From Anoplopoma fimbria (lineage: Eukaryota > Chordata > Actinopteri > Perciformes > Anoplopomatidae): a DNA stretch of 64,000 bases. Location: assembly GCF_027596085.1 (NCBI RefSeq), contig NC_072472.1, positions 14,783,471-14,847,470 on the forward strand, in the 5' to 3' direction. Positions 50,242 through 61,456 of the stretch are shown here, one piece after another. The notes beneath the pieces are model-generated. The model saw only the letters and a program-made list of their open reading frames with translations, was not told where the DNA came from and searched no databases. The first letter of the stretch is position 1. Each line of letters opens with the position of its first letter. The position numbers and the translations under genes are program-made.

Positions 50242-50251
50242 CTATTTATAA
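50242..50251 (+). promoter_or_regulatory. MEF2-consensus / TATA-like element, right fbxo40 promoter
   Basis: CTATTTATAA fits YTA(A/T)4TAR exactly and contains a TATA-like core about 30 bases upstream of the proposed start of the plus-strand transcript. E-boxes CAGCTG (50094-50099) and CACCTG (50208-50213), both of the type bound by MyoD-family factors, lie just upstream within the shared promoter. Confidence 0.55.
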
Positions 50252-50274
50252 AACACACACATAGCATAGCCACA

Positions 50275-50335
50275 CACGGCACAGACACACAGTCAGAGAC
50301 ACTTGGTGTTTAGAGCACAAGACGAAGTACAAGGA
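50275..50335 (+). other. 5' UTR exon of the right fbxo40
   Basis: GACGAAGTACAAGGA is followed by a donor GTATGT at 50336. The exon would start about 30 bases after the TATA/MEF2-like element and splice to an acceptor at about 50471 (TTTGTTTGCAG). Confidence 0.45.
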
Positions 50336-50490
50336 GTATGTTTCTCTGCTTTCCATTCTCTTACAGCATTAGATTTTGACTCTAATGTAAGACGACCCTG
50401 CTGGTATCCTGCCATTGTCTGAAGACATGCAAGAGATGCTTTGAGATTCACAGTTTTTTCTTTGTTTGCAGGACTTGCAGGATCTGAAGC

Positions 50491-53400
50491 ATGGTATGGT
50501 TTTTGTTTTGCAAATCCAAGATCTGTGATTAACTTTTATTTCTTCTGAAGTCTCATTAAATAGCTTTAAAGTTGTTAAAATCATCGTATTTTACACTGGT
50601 TGAAAGTATCACCTACAGCATATTCTGTTTTGCCTCTTCATTGAAAATATCAGATGTTAACCCAAAGTGAAATATTCAATCCCACAATTCCATGGTCATT
50701 AATGGCCAACCAATATAATCAAATTCACATAATTCTGCCTAACTATGAAGCAGTGAATCTCTGTCAGTCTGTTTGTTCTTTATGTATTTCACGAACCGTT
50801 CATCTCATCTACTTCACACTTGGCAGTTGTATTGCTGGGAGCCCCATGAGATGCTTTCTTAAAATATGATGCAATTTGGACACACGACATGTTCAATATT
50901 AATAAACTTTGAATAAACAAGGGAACAGCTCTCTGTGTATCAAAGGGGGCGGACCTTGATGGCATGTCATCTGCAACGTGCAGACAGCGTCTCATTGACT
51001 GCAGTTCACTTTAACTGCTGGATGTAGACTTCTTAACGCCATATGGATATAAAAATGTATAACACTAATAATGTATAACACTAATAACCCTAACCCTAAC
51101 CCTAACCGCTGATAATTCTGCTGCCTTGGGCTCGCCCGCGCGTGTGTCCGTTTGGTAAAACTGACAATTATTGGGAATTTACCTTTAAATCTTATTTTCT
51201 GATATTAAAATACATTTAAACTTAATAAAGTGGCATAGTAACTGCTTTAAATAACAATACTCAAAATTTCTTTCAGAACAAAAAATATGAACCATAAGTA
51301 ATAACAGTAAAACTATTAATACAGCATAGGAAAAGGCCTGCATTCAAACTTTTTTGAATAGCCGCTACTTGGTAGTGTGATGTAACTACTGGTTGTGATG
51401 GTACATGTATTGCTAAGGACGCAAGGAAGCGCAGTGTTGAGTATGAAAGTGCTTGAATGAGACGGCCTTTAAGAAAGCTACAAGGAGCAGCATTCAGCTC
51501 GTTCTGAAGAGGCATGTTTTCAACAGGCACTGCAATAGTAGAGATTAAAGCCCCATGATGCTTATCAAATTAATAAAAAGATGTTTAAGTGACTTTTGTT
51601 TGCCTCTGATAATCAGTCTCTTTCATTATTTTCCTTTCTTCCTCCCTAAACCCAATCAGAGTCAGCGTTCTCGAGCTTCCAGGGTGCGACAGCATGTCCA
51701 CTGTGACTCCTGCTACAGCCGGCGCTGCAGGGCTCGGGTGGAGGTCTCTGTGTGCTGTGCGTTCATCCCCTGCCGCCTGCACTGTGGAGCTCTCTTCCAT
51801 CTTTGTAAAGAGGAGGATCACCTGCTGCTCTGCCCTAATGTGAGGGTGCCCTGCCTCAATGCTGAGTACGGCTGCCCACTCCACCTGCCACGCTCCTCGC
51901 AGGCAGCTCACCTCCAGGTGTGTCCGGCCAGCGTAGTGTGTTGCTCCATGGAGTGGAACCGATGGCCGGCCAACGACGCCCATTCTTATCCAAACACAGA
52001 GCTGCATGAAAACCTGCTCGGGGAAAGACAGCAGGGAAGATGTCTGGACTTGGCCATGGCCCTGAAAGACCAGGACCTCCTATTTCACTCCATGAAGATG
52101 AGAAAACTGTTCCCAGAGCTGATCCAGAGTGTGGAGGAGGACGAGAAAGAGAAAGAGGAAGAGAGGAAGGAAGAGAGGAGGAAGAAGAAGCGGAAGGAGG
52201 AGGCAGCAGAAAAGGCAGCTGCAAAGGAAGCCAGTGGTAAAACTTGGGAGTCTTTTAACATATTCGACATACACACCCCTGGTGAAAAAGAAGATGAGGA
52301 TGAAGATGAGGTTGACGTTGAGCAGGAGCAGGAGCAGGAGCAGGAGCTAACCCAGGAGGAGAGAGAGATTATTGCAAGGGAAACAGGAGTGGATGCTAAT
52401 CTGTTGGAAAACTACAAGGCCTGGGAGCGCATGTTCACTATGGAGATGGGAGGCTGCAGGAAAGCTGGAGAGGCCGCTATGGCAGCCAGAGACCAGGGGC
52501 TTTCTGAAGGGGGAAGAGAAGGCCTGGCCACTGTGACAGAAGAAGATTCATCAGATACCTGTACGGACTCCTCAGCATCAAACACCTGCCAAAAGGGGAG
52601 CAGTGCATGCATCGCTTCCTCTACATCCTCCTCCTCTTGTCTCGCTGAAAAGCTGAAGAAAAAGGAATTTGTGTACGGACACGTGGAGCCCATGAAGATT
52701 ATCACTGTGCGTACCTTTAAAACCCCAACCAGCTTCTCTGCCAGGCAGTCCCGCATCCGCAACCCTAGTTTCTACAAGAGGGAGAATCGGGCTGTGGATA
52801 CCAGCGACCTGGGGGTCAAGCTAGAGGAGATGCCAGTGTGGGAGGAAGTTCAGGTGAGAGATTCATCCTCCTTATAGTCTTTTAAATCAATCGTACCTCT
52901 TTTGATAAATATTCCCTTGTTTTGGTCATTTTTGGTGGCTTAGGGGAAGCAGAAAAAAGCAATGAACCAAATACAGATATATCATATATTATAGATCACT
53001 TGTTTTATACTGAGCCGATAAGAGACAGTTTAAAGCCTGTCGCGGCCTAAAACAACACGAGAGCAGTGAGAGTGAACAAAAACATAAAGTCTTGAGCCAT
53101 ATACAAAGTGACGCTAAAATGCAGAGCAGAGAAATAATTCACTGTGGCCAAATAACTATGATTGACCCCTTTCACATTTCACTATCATTTGATCCATTGT
53201 TATTATTTGTACATAAATTAAAATAGCTTAAAATGTCTTATAAGCAAGAGAGTCAATTTTATCTAACTTTTCACTTTCTTTTTACAATAAAAGCATTTCA
53301 AGTGCTGGAGGAATTTGTCAATTAATTCAACAAACATTTTTAGCATACATTTTTCACGTAAGCCAATTTCAACAATTTCATCAAATATCTTTGGGTTTAG

Positions 53401-56400
53401 GGCTGTTAGTTAAAAAACAGGTAATTAGTAGAGTGTCACCTTGGGCTCTGTGTTGAGATATGAAGACTATTATTCATCTTTTCACATGAAAAGAAGAGTA
53501 GACAAAGAGATGTTGCTTATTTTCTGACAAATAGTGAAAAAATCTTTTATTCAAAAAAATAATCAGATTTATCAATGATGTAAATATAATTTAGTTCAGC
53601 CACATTTAAAATATTAACACCCTTATTTGCATTTGTTTTAAGAGAAAATACACAGACAATAAATGACTCGTTCAGAGGAATTCAGTGCCATAATGTTTAA
53701 CTCTATCATTCCTAATATCCACAGATAAACAAAATATTTATCAGATAATGTTTTTGATGTGCCTCTCAGGCCTCTCTGCTGTGCTCCCTGGAGAAGGAAC
53801 AAAGGGGTCACCTCATTGCAGAGAGCGTATGCACAGATGGTCTGTTACAAGATGAAGGCACACAGACCTACAACTTCTTGTCTGCTCCTTTCATGAGAAA
53901 AACGTCGCTCGCTGACCTGACCGCTGCAAAACCGCTGGAGCTGCACCTTCAGCTGCAGGTGGAGAGCGTCACCAGTCGGCACCACAAGGCCAGCTCTGCC
54001 TTCACTTTCCTCTGTGGACACACCTTCCAGCGCAGAGAATATGGCAAACATTATAAGTGGGTTTTCTTATTGTTTTCTTTAACCAATTGTCCTTTGGAAA
54101 TCAAGTATTGCTTTAATCTAAGCTGTACAAATTCACTGGCCAAACATTTCTAATGTTACAGTGAGAAGTGAAATTATTTTATTGAGCCAAAGCAACGCAC
54201 AAAATCCCATTTCATTTTCTAATAATCAAAATGCTCTCACATGCAGGAACATCCACAGTGACATCCAGATGGGTGTGAATGGATGGTTCGAGCAGAGATG
54301 CCCCCTGGCGTACCTGGGATGCACCTACAGCCAGAGGAGGTTGCGGCCCTTAACTCATGAAGCCACAGTCTCCTACAAGTAAGATGAAACAGTTTATTAT
54401 TTTGTCGTACTGATTCATATTTATTTTTAGTTTGGCACCCCAAAACTCTATATTATGCTTTAGTTGACTACCTTTAAACTGGAATGATGAAGTTTTGGGG
54501 TTCAGTTTCCTTAGGTGCCACAAAGGCTTTCCTGTTTTTATGTGAAACGTAGAACACTAAACAAAGAGACTGTCAAACTAAAGTAGAGCTCTTCAAGATG
54601 ACTATGCTCTATTTTAAAAAAAAAATACTATTTCAAATAACTAAGACTACCCAGACAAGTATTTGGAATAATGTCATAATTTACTGATTGCTTATTTGAA
54701 ATGTACAAAAAAAGTTTACCCTTACTGTGGAAAAATAAAGACTCCTTTATATGAACAATAATAACATTTTAAATTCAATTAAATTAAATGATCTCTTCTG
54801 AAATTAGCACAACACTTAATAGCTTGAAAACACCATGCTAAAATGAATTGGCTTAACTATACCAAAATATTATCAAACAACATATACCTCTATTCCTTAT
54901 AGAAAATCAGCTATACTAACAAAACTAGAATCTAGCTAGCTGTTACTCAACTAGACTAAACACCTTACAGTAGGCCAACACACATACGCACAAAAGCAAG
55001 AAAATTGCAGGCCTGGTACAACTTTTCCGGATGTCTTAATCAGAGGACCCACACAGATTTCCCGGTCACTGTGGTGTTTGTCTGACATTGAATGCAGTAT
55101 CGGGTTCAAGCTCACACTCAACATGTTCACTTATCCACTGGTCACACAAGCTAATTATCAAGAAAACTGCTGCTATGCGATGCTACCAAGAAACCTGATA
55201 CCTACAGTAACCAATCAAACAACATGACTGAAACTAAAGGCACAATTCGTGTTTTTTTTTTATTTAGTTCACCCTACTCAAAGATGCTGCCCGACGATTT
55301 CCTTCAATATTGTTTATCTTAACTACTTATTCAACAGTTTACATCCTACCCTTTTAATGCCAAACTATTCCTAATCTACCAGCTATGTTTTTCTCTCTTT
55401 ATTAGGCTATTTTTGTAATCATCTCACTGAATTATTTTCACTCAACTTTATTGGGAACTGACTTGTTTTGATCTGTCATCAATAACTCAACTTTTCTTTC
55501 AGCAAGGACCTGGGCTGCTTTAGCCTGCATCCCACCATCCCTGCTTCTTTGTGTGATGCTTCCGAGCCGTCCAGGAGCTCAGTAGACTCCTCCACCACTC
55601 AGAGGAAGAGAGGAGGTCAGGGAGGAGGCCGAGAGGACTCTCTGAGCTCGCTGCCCTATGAGGTGCTGCTCCACATGGGTAGCTTCCTGGACAGTCTGTC
55701 CCTGTCCCAGCTGGCTCTGGTGTCCCAGCTGATGAGGCAGGTGTGCTCCTCTCTGCTGCAGGAGAGAGGGATGGTCACCCTCCGCTGGGAGAAGAAGACC
55801 TACTCACACGGAGGAGTCAAGTGGAGGGTGAAGCAGACAGTAAGATAAGAAGCAGTGTGTCTGTCAGGTTAATTTATGAGCAGTGACAGTGGGTAACATA
55901 CTGTGTTTTTAATGATAGGAGACAGTCAGGGTGTAGGTTTGGTTTCTATTGAATAAAAACATTATAATTTTCATAAAGTTTGGATTTATTGCAGGACTCT
56001 TGTATTAGACTGCCTTAGTTTTAGTTATGTTTACCTAATAAAGTGGAAACTTATTATAATAAGCAGTTAAAATTAGCCAGCTATATCAGTTAAATGCTTA
56101 CAACCTGTTTCAAAATCTAATGATGTCACATAATTATAATACACCTTTACTTTTGATATACATGCATCCGTCTCTTCTCTGTAAATTCAGGTTTGGCAGT
56201 TCAGCACTTTGTTCTCTCCTGTGGACGATTGGTGCTTCAAAAACATCCCGTCCATGTCAGAGCACCTAAAGGTTTGTCCCTGCTATGAGAGAGAGTCCAG
56301 AACAGAGAAGATTCATCTGCCACGCGTCAGAGAAGAGGAGGTCCGAACCAAGACGAGCTGTGAAGGTCCCACTCTGGTTACCTTGTTCCAGCAGAAGAGG

Positions 56401-56412
56401 ATCATGATGTAG
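50491..56412 (+). CDS. fbxo40: FBXO40 paralogue, right (plus-strand) copy, complete, 724 residues
   Basis: Second FBXO40-type SCF adaptor. Six coding exons: 50491-50493 (ATG at the end of a leader exon, donor GTATGG; least certain), 51660-52853, 53770-54056, 54247-54378, 55503-55839, 56191-56412. Phases agree and give 724 residues. The TRAF-type zinc finger (CDSCYSRRCRARVEVSVCC) and VCPASVVCCSMEWNRWP match human FBXO40 closely. A Lys/Glu-rich segment (52135-52230) and a Glu/Gln repeat (52318-52350) extend the middle region. FVYGHVEPMKIITVRTFK, AVDTSDLG and SAFTFLCGHTFQRREY follow. The F-box is SLPYEVLLHMGSFLDSLSL, and the C-terminal block is YSHGGVKW with VWQFSTLFSPVDDW. The central part is one uninterrupted 1194-base exon, in contrast to the left copy. 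Confidence 0.92.
51085..51107. repeat. Short interstitial telomere-like repeat (CCCTAA)n
   Basis: Three and a half copies of CCCTAA in the first intron of the right fbxo40, immediately after two copies of AATGTATAACACTAATA. It is too short to imply an ancestral chromosome end by itself. Confidence 0.85.
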
Positions 56413-56509
56413 TGTATGCTGCTTTAATCTGTTATTATGAAACACGGTCAGGTACATGCTTTTTCTCCCTCCTCATATTCCCTGTCACTGCCATCCACTG
56501 TCATTTAAA

Positions 56510-56515
56510 AATAAA
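56510..56515 (+). terminator. Poly(A) signal AATAAA for the right fbxo40
   Basis: AATAAA about 98 bases past the stop codon, the only good signal near the 3' end. Confidence 0.7.
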
Positions 56516-56558
56516 GGAGAAAATGCTCTTAAATTTGTTTTTGTAAAAATCAAAGTCC

Positions 56559-56564
56559 TTTATT
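56559..56564 (-). terminator. Candidate poly(A) signal AATAAA for tlcd2
   Basis: AATAAA on the minus strand about 500 bases past the tlcd2 stop and only about 45 bases from the opposing signal of the right fbxo40. Confidence 0.5.
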
Positions 56565-56641
56565 GTATTAAGAACAAATCAGGACACATTTGAAATGTAG
56601 TCACTAATTGTCATTGTAGACACTGAATATAACGTTTTGGA

Positions 56642-56928
56642 ACAACACAACATGAATAAACACTTGAACGGTTCTACATAGCCTAACATTAAATTCATAA
56701 AACAGTGATTTTGACAGTTTGATATTTAATATGATGATATTTGATGATAAATAATCAGTGTTGCATAAAAAATGCAAAAAGAAAATTGAAATTAAAATTA
56801 AGTCAAGGAATGACATAACATAAATAAATACTTGCACAGTTGTTCATAGCCTAACAATTACTTCACAAAACAGTAAATTTAACAGTTTGATATTTAATAT
56901 GATGATATTTGATAATCAATAATCAGTG
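56642..56928. repeat. Diverged tandem duplication, period about 168 bp
   Basis: The block 56642-56760 is repeated at about 56811-56928. Shared runs include ACAGTTTGATATTTAATATG followed by ATGATATTTGAT, and AATAATCAGTG. The unit lies in the presumed tlcd2 3' UTR and holds no coding frame. Confidence 0.8.
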
Positions 56929-57059
56929 AAAATTACGATTCAAATTATTTCATAGATAAGGCAGCTAAAGCAGTATAATGGAGCAGATGGCTTCCCTTGT
57001 GTGATTCTTTCAATGTGTTAACCCACCAAAAAAATCTGCTAACTTAAACTCTGGCTTCT

Positions 57060-60041
57060 CTAGCAGTCGTTTCTGGTGTTTTGTGTGCTGGTGAGGACGT
57101 CTGCCCTGATCAGTCTGTAAAACAGCACCATGTTCATGATGGAGATGAGACTCAGGCCTACCGTCCCCATCAACAGGACGTAGCGAGGCATGCGTTCACT
57201 GTGAGCTGCCAGCCAGCGGGTCATCCAAGCCAACGTGCAGACACGAAACACCAATAACCTGCAGGTCGAGAAAAATATCAGTGAAAAATAAGTGCTCTTT
57301 AAAGGTGCTGGAATGCAGATTTTGTTGTTGTTGGACAGAGCCAACCTAGCTGTTGGTGTCCTGGCTCCAGCCAAAAATATGATATCAACCTTCTCAAATG
57401 AATCTCAGCAAGAAAGATTTTCCTAAAATGTCTTACTACTCCCTTAAAGTTACAAATCTTGAGGAATAAAACATTTATTTAAATACATATATATAAGCAT
57501 ATGACAGGCCATCCATTTGACCTGATGAAAATCAACATAAAATGTGAGTCTCATGTGTGAGCAGATGTTTCTGATGTGGAAATACACACATGCATAGGTT
57601 CACATTTCATATGGTTGTTGGAATTTTCACTTGCACACATATAAACAAAGAGGTAGTTTTGTTGTTGATTTATCTAGGTCGTGAAACCTCCAGAGAAGAA
57701 TCGCCGCACCACGTACGTTCCCAGGTTGAGCCAGCTGGTCACTCTGTAGGTCACGGAGGAGCGAGGGGCCGTAATGTCCGTCCCTGGCGCGTTCGTCCAT
57801 CCTGACATGAGGAGGAGCTGCCTGATATGAAGGAAAACTGAGTTGATCTCAACCAGCAAAGACACCGTGGAGTAGCCCACGTAGAGGCGGGAGGTCACAG
57901 ACATACTGAAGCAGGAGAGCACCTGAGAGGAGAGTCAGAGGTTAACACACACACACACAAGCAGAAACATACAGCAAAACTCAATTCACACTCTCACTAA
58001 CGAACTCACACGTTTAAATTAATGAAAAGGTCACTTTCAGATACCAATAGTTCTGCAAAGGAGATGATCAATAGATAATTAATATCTCATACACTAAAAC
58101 AAAGTTCATCAATAAAGCACAGGGGACAAAAGGACAATTTCTTGTTGGTTTGTTTACCATACTTTATTGTACATTTTTAAAAATCTTTTAATTATGTTTT
58201 ATACTATTGCACAATGTTTACTATTATGCACAAATGACCTAGCCGAATTCCTTGTATGGGTAATGTGCTCGGCAATCAACTTTTGTTTAGTTTCTGATTA
58301 GGATTATGATAAACTCTACTATAAAATAATATATATATATTAATGTAAATAATCAATCCATCATTATACAGCCTTAAAAAAACCTGAATTTCAAGGATAA
58401 TTTTGTCCTCTGCAGTTAAAAATATTGTAAATAGATTTTGGTATGGATTACTTTAAAGATAAATTGTAGGAGGCTATACTGAGAAGTGTTGTTATAATCT
58501 GGCAATCATAAAGTAATATATCTCATTAGAACTCAACACAAGCAGACCTTGAACTTTGAGTGTTCAGCATAAATGTTTTACTACCTCTGGTTAAATCAGC
58601 AACTTAAAAGAGACTCACAGAGAGACTAATTTGCTCAGCTATCAGCTAACACACATCAAAGCAAACACTAACACATTTATAATTTTTTACAATCTTGTGA
58701 CCTGAAGTCAATGAGTTGTTTTCCTGCTGGAGGTGAAGGTCGTGTGCGTTTTTTTTCACTGACCTTGTGTGTTATTTATTTGCTGTGTTTTGAGCTCTCT
58801 CTCAGCCCCAGTGCTTTACATATGTAAACATCGGACACTGGTAGATGGCACAAGCACATGGTAATGTAGGAACAACGTAAATGTGGTCACAAAGTCCCAG
58901 ATGACTTTATCCATATACAGTCGACAGACTTAGATTCTGGCTTACATTTAAAAAGACAATATGTTGTATAGTTTTATTTCCAGCTTAATATAAAAACTTA
59001 ATTTAATTGTTTTTAAGAGAGGATAACGGCTCTGAACATGCTGGATAAACCAACTGAACTCAGCTCAGTTCTTTTCTACTGGACCGTCCTACTGGGTAAA
59101 ACCATCCGATATGCAGATGGGAACACGCACACAGACACAAACACACACACACACAAGGTGTAAAGTTTATTACCGCAGAGTGGTGGAGAAGCACCTCCCA
59201 GGACCGTTTACATGACTGGTTCAAAGCCACGTCCAAGAAGTCATAGATAAAATAACCTGGAGGAGAATGTACATGAGTTATATAAGCATGCAACACATTT
59301 ACATTAATACAATATTAAATCTTGCAGAAAGGATAATTTGATAGGTAACATTTTTATTATTTCCCCACTTTGCTTTTTTATTGTCAATATATAAACTGGT
59401 GGGTTGAGCATCTGATTGCTAAGTGACATAAATTAACTTTTACTTGATTTATCCAGTAACAGATTGTTGCATGACTTGGAAGTTGTTGTTGTTGTTGTTG
59501 TTGTTGTAAAAAGCCTCATAAATTTGAACTGTAAATTAATTGTCAGCTGCTGTTGCAGAGGACATCTGGATTTTATTTCCTGTTGCCATTCTCAATTAGG
59601 TGAAATGACAGAGTGGATCTCCAGCCTAATGGCCGCTGTCTGCTGATGTGTGAACATGTGCATCTTTGTGTGTTGTGAGCGAAGTCGTCACCTGTTGACA
59701 CAGCTACCAGACTGTGGGAGAGCAAGGAGTGAGAGGAGATCAGGTCCTCCACCATGTGAGGCTGGAGGTAGAAACTGCATGGCGAGGGAGAAGAAGAGAA
59801 ACCAGAAGAAGATATTAAAATTAAATGACAGCACCAACCCTGATTACTGTGTCTTTACGCACCATAAAACAGCCCATGGTCCTGTCAGCGAGCTGTGAGC
59901 CAGAGAAGTGCTGATATTCCTCCACCTCCAGGATTTCATGCGTGCACTTTCTGGTGTTGGAAGGAATCTGATGATGGTGTTCAGCAGTTTGAACGAGCAT
60001 GCAGATCCTCCAACAACCAGAAGGGTTGACTTTAAATCCAT
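57060..60041 (-). CDS. tlcd2: TLCD2 (TLC domain-containing 2), complete, 249 residues
   Basis: TLC-domain multipass membrane protein; human TLCD1 and TLCD2 limit incorporation of long polyunsaturated fatty acids into membrane phospholipids. Five coding exons: 59863-60041, 59692-59774, 59174-59256, 57717-57922, 57060-57258, in phase, 750 bases including the stop. The start MDLKSTLLVVGGSACSFKLL is followed by FLPTPESARMKSWRWRNIST, SLAHSSLTG and VSTGYFIYDFLD; these match human TLCD2 (LPTPESAARDRWQWWNICTSLAHSLLTG; VGYFLADGADLL). Further matches are WEVLLHHSAV, YVGYSTVSLLVEINSVFLHI and TSWLNLGTLLVFRVCTLAWM. At the fourth donor I chose GTACGT at 57716 because it alone keeps phase and the human alignment. 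Human TLCD2 is 264 residues. Several hydrophobic segments fit about six membrane spans. Confidence 0.92.
59482..59507. repeat. (GTT)n trinucleotide repeat
   Basis: About eight GTT units in the tlcd2 intron between exons 2 and 3. Confidence 0.93.
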
Positions 60042-61456
60042 AGTTAGATTTGTACCACAGAGCCTGGTGCCCTGAGGTCATTTACAATCCCATGTGCCTC
60101 TGTGTTCAGGGCACATTTCAGCTCAAATACACTTGAGGAATGAGATAAACTGACTGCTAAAGTCTCTTCTACACACGACCATGGCCCTTGTTCACACATT
60201 CCTCCTCTCACTTGAACTGACAAACTGATTATTGACAAAAGGTAAAAGGTCACAGTGACATAATGACATGATGTGACATTACATCACGTTACGATTTCCC
60301 TCCTGTCAAAAACAATAGTCAAACCCCCAAACTTTTGATATTCTCCCACAGTATCTTTTTTTCATTAACTGTTCATTAATCAGGCATAAAATAAGCTTTA
60401 AATATGTATGCAATATGTATTTATATTAAGGAGGCAATGGAGTAAACAGCCACAGATGACGTGGAAAAGTTAAGCAATATAGTTTACAGTTACACAAAAA
60501 CCCACATATGAATGAAAAAAAATTGGAATCATTGGAAACTGTTGAATTTTACTCCTGTATGTTCGGAATTGATCGGATCGGGCTTATAGGACTTATTTCA
60601 CCTGTAGCAACTACTACCCCATAATATCTGAACACTCATATGTGCAATAATGATTAAACTGTACAAGAAATTGTACATTAATTAAAACGTGCTACTCAGT
60701 AGTTTATAAATTATTTAAATTAGCTTGACCTTTACCTGCAACATAAATGAATGTACACATTTATTATAATCCAATAATATAAAATACATTATTCTGAAAT
60801 GGCCATTTGCATAATGAGTACTTTTACTTTTGGAAGTTGACCTGGTAACAAGTAAAAGATGTGAGTAAGCTACTTCTTCCCCCACATCCTATTCTCCTAC
60901 TGAACTACTCTCATGTTTCTAGCTTTTAATAAGTGACTGATTTTAAATCCTTGGGCTTTGCAGTGATGAATCTTGAAACTTGAAACGATGTGTGAATGAT
61001 AGTAGGCCTAAATCCGGTTTTGTAAGTTGTGCTTTTGTCGTCTGTCCTTTCAGCATCGCCTGCTGCTGCCTCGTCAGCCTTTCTCTATACCGCCGTTGTG
61101 AAACACAAAAGACCCCCATCGCCTTTCTCTGGAACAAAAACGGTGCTGAACATGAACACTGACATCACTGTTCATTCACCGGAGTCCCAAAAGTAACTTT
61201 TTGGTTGATTTTTTTATCAAACCACCTAGAAAACTTCCACTTTTTCACTTTGTCTCCCAGGATCAAGGGATGAGGATTGGGGATGGACCAGTTGCCGTGG
61301 AAACGTACTCTTATCCCATCATTGAGCTGATGAGCAGACAACAAACTAGGAACCCAGGGCTGTTGAAAAACTTCTCTCAACGGAGCGTCGGACAAGCACT
61401 GAATGTTTCTGGAGGTTTTATGTGTATCTTTGTGGTGTCACAACTGAATCGTTGAA
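60042..61456. promoter_or_regulatory. Divergent intergenic region between tlcd2 and the aifm-like gene
   Basis: About 1.4 kb between two outward-facing start codons. No CpG-rich core, no convincing open frame and no recognisable exon are seen. In human a microRNA gene (MIR22) lies near TLCD2; I looked for the mature miR-22 sequence and its complement here and did not see it. The promoters of both genes are presumably in this stretch. Confidence 0.45.

Noticed and set aside
61201..61455. Plus-strand open frame upstream of the aifm-like gene
   Set aside because: It ends with a stop just before the MSGTKP start and is out of phase with the Rieske exons; no similarity recognised.
60042..61456. 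Possible miR-22 hairpin near tlcd2
   Set aside because: Human MIR22 lies near TLCD2, so I looked for the mature sequence on both strands and did not see it.
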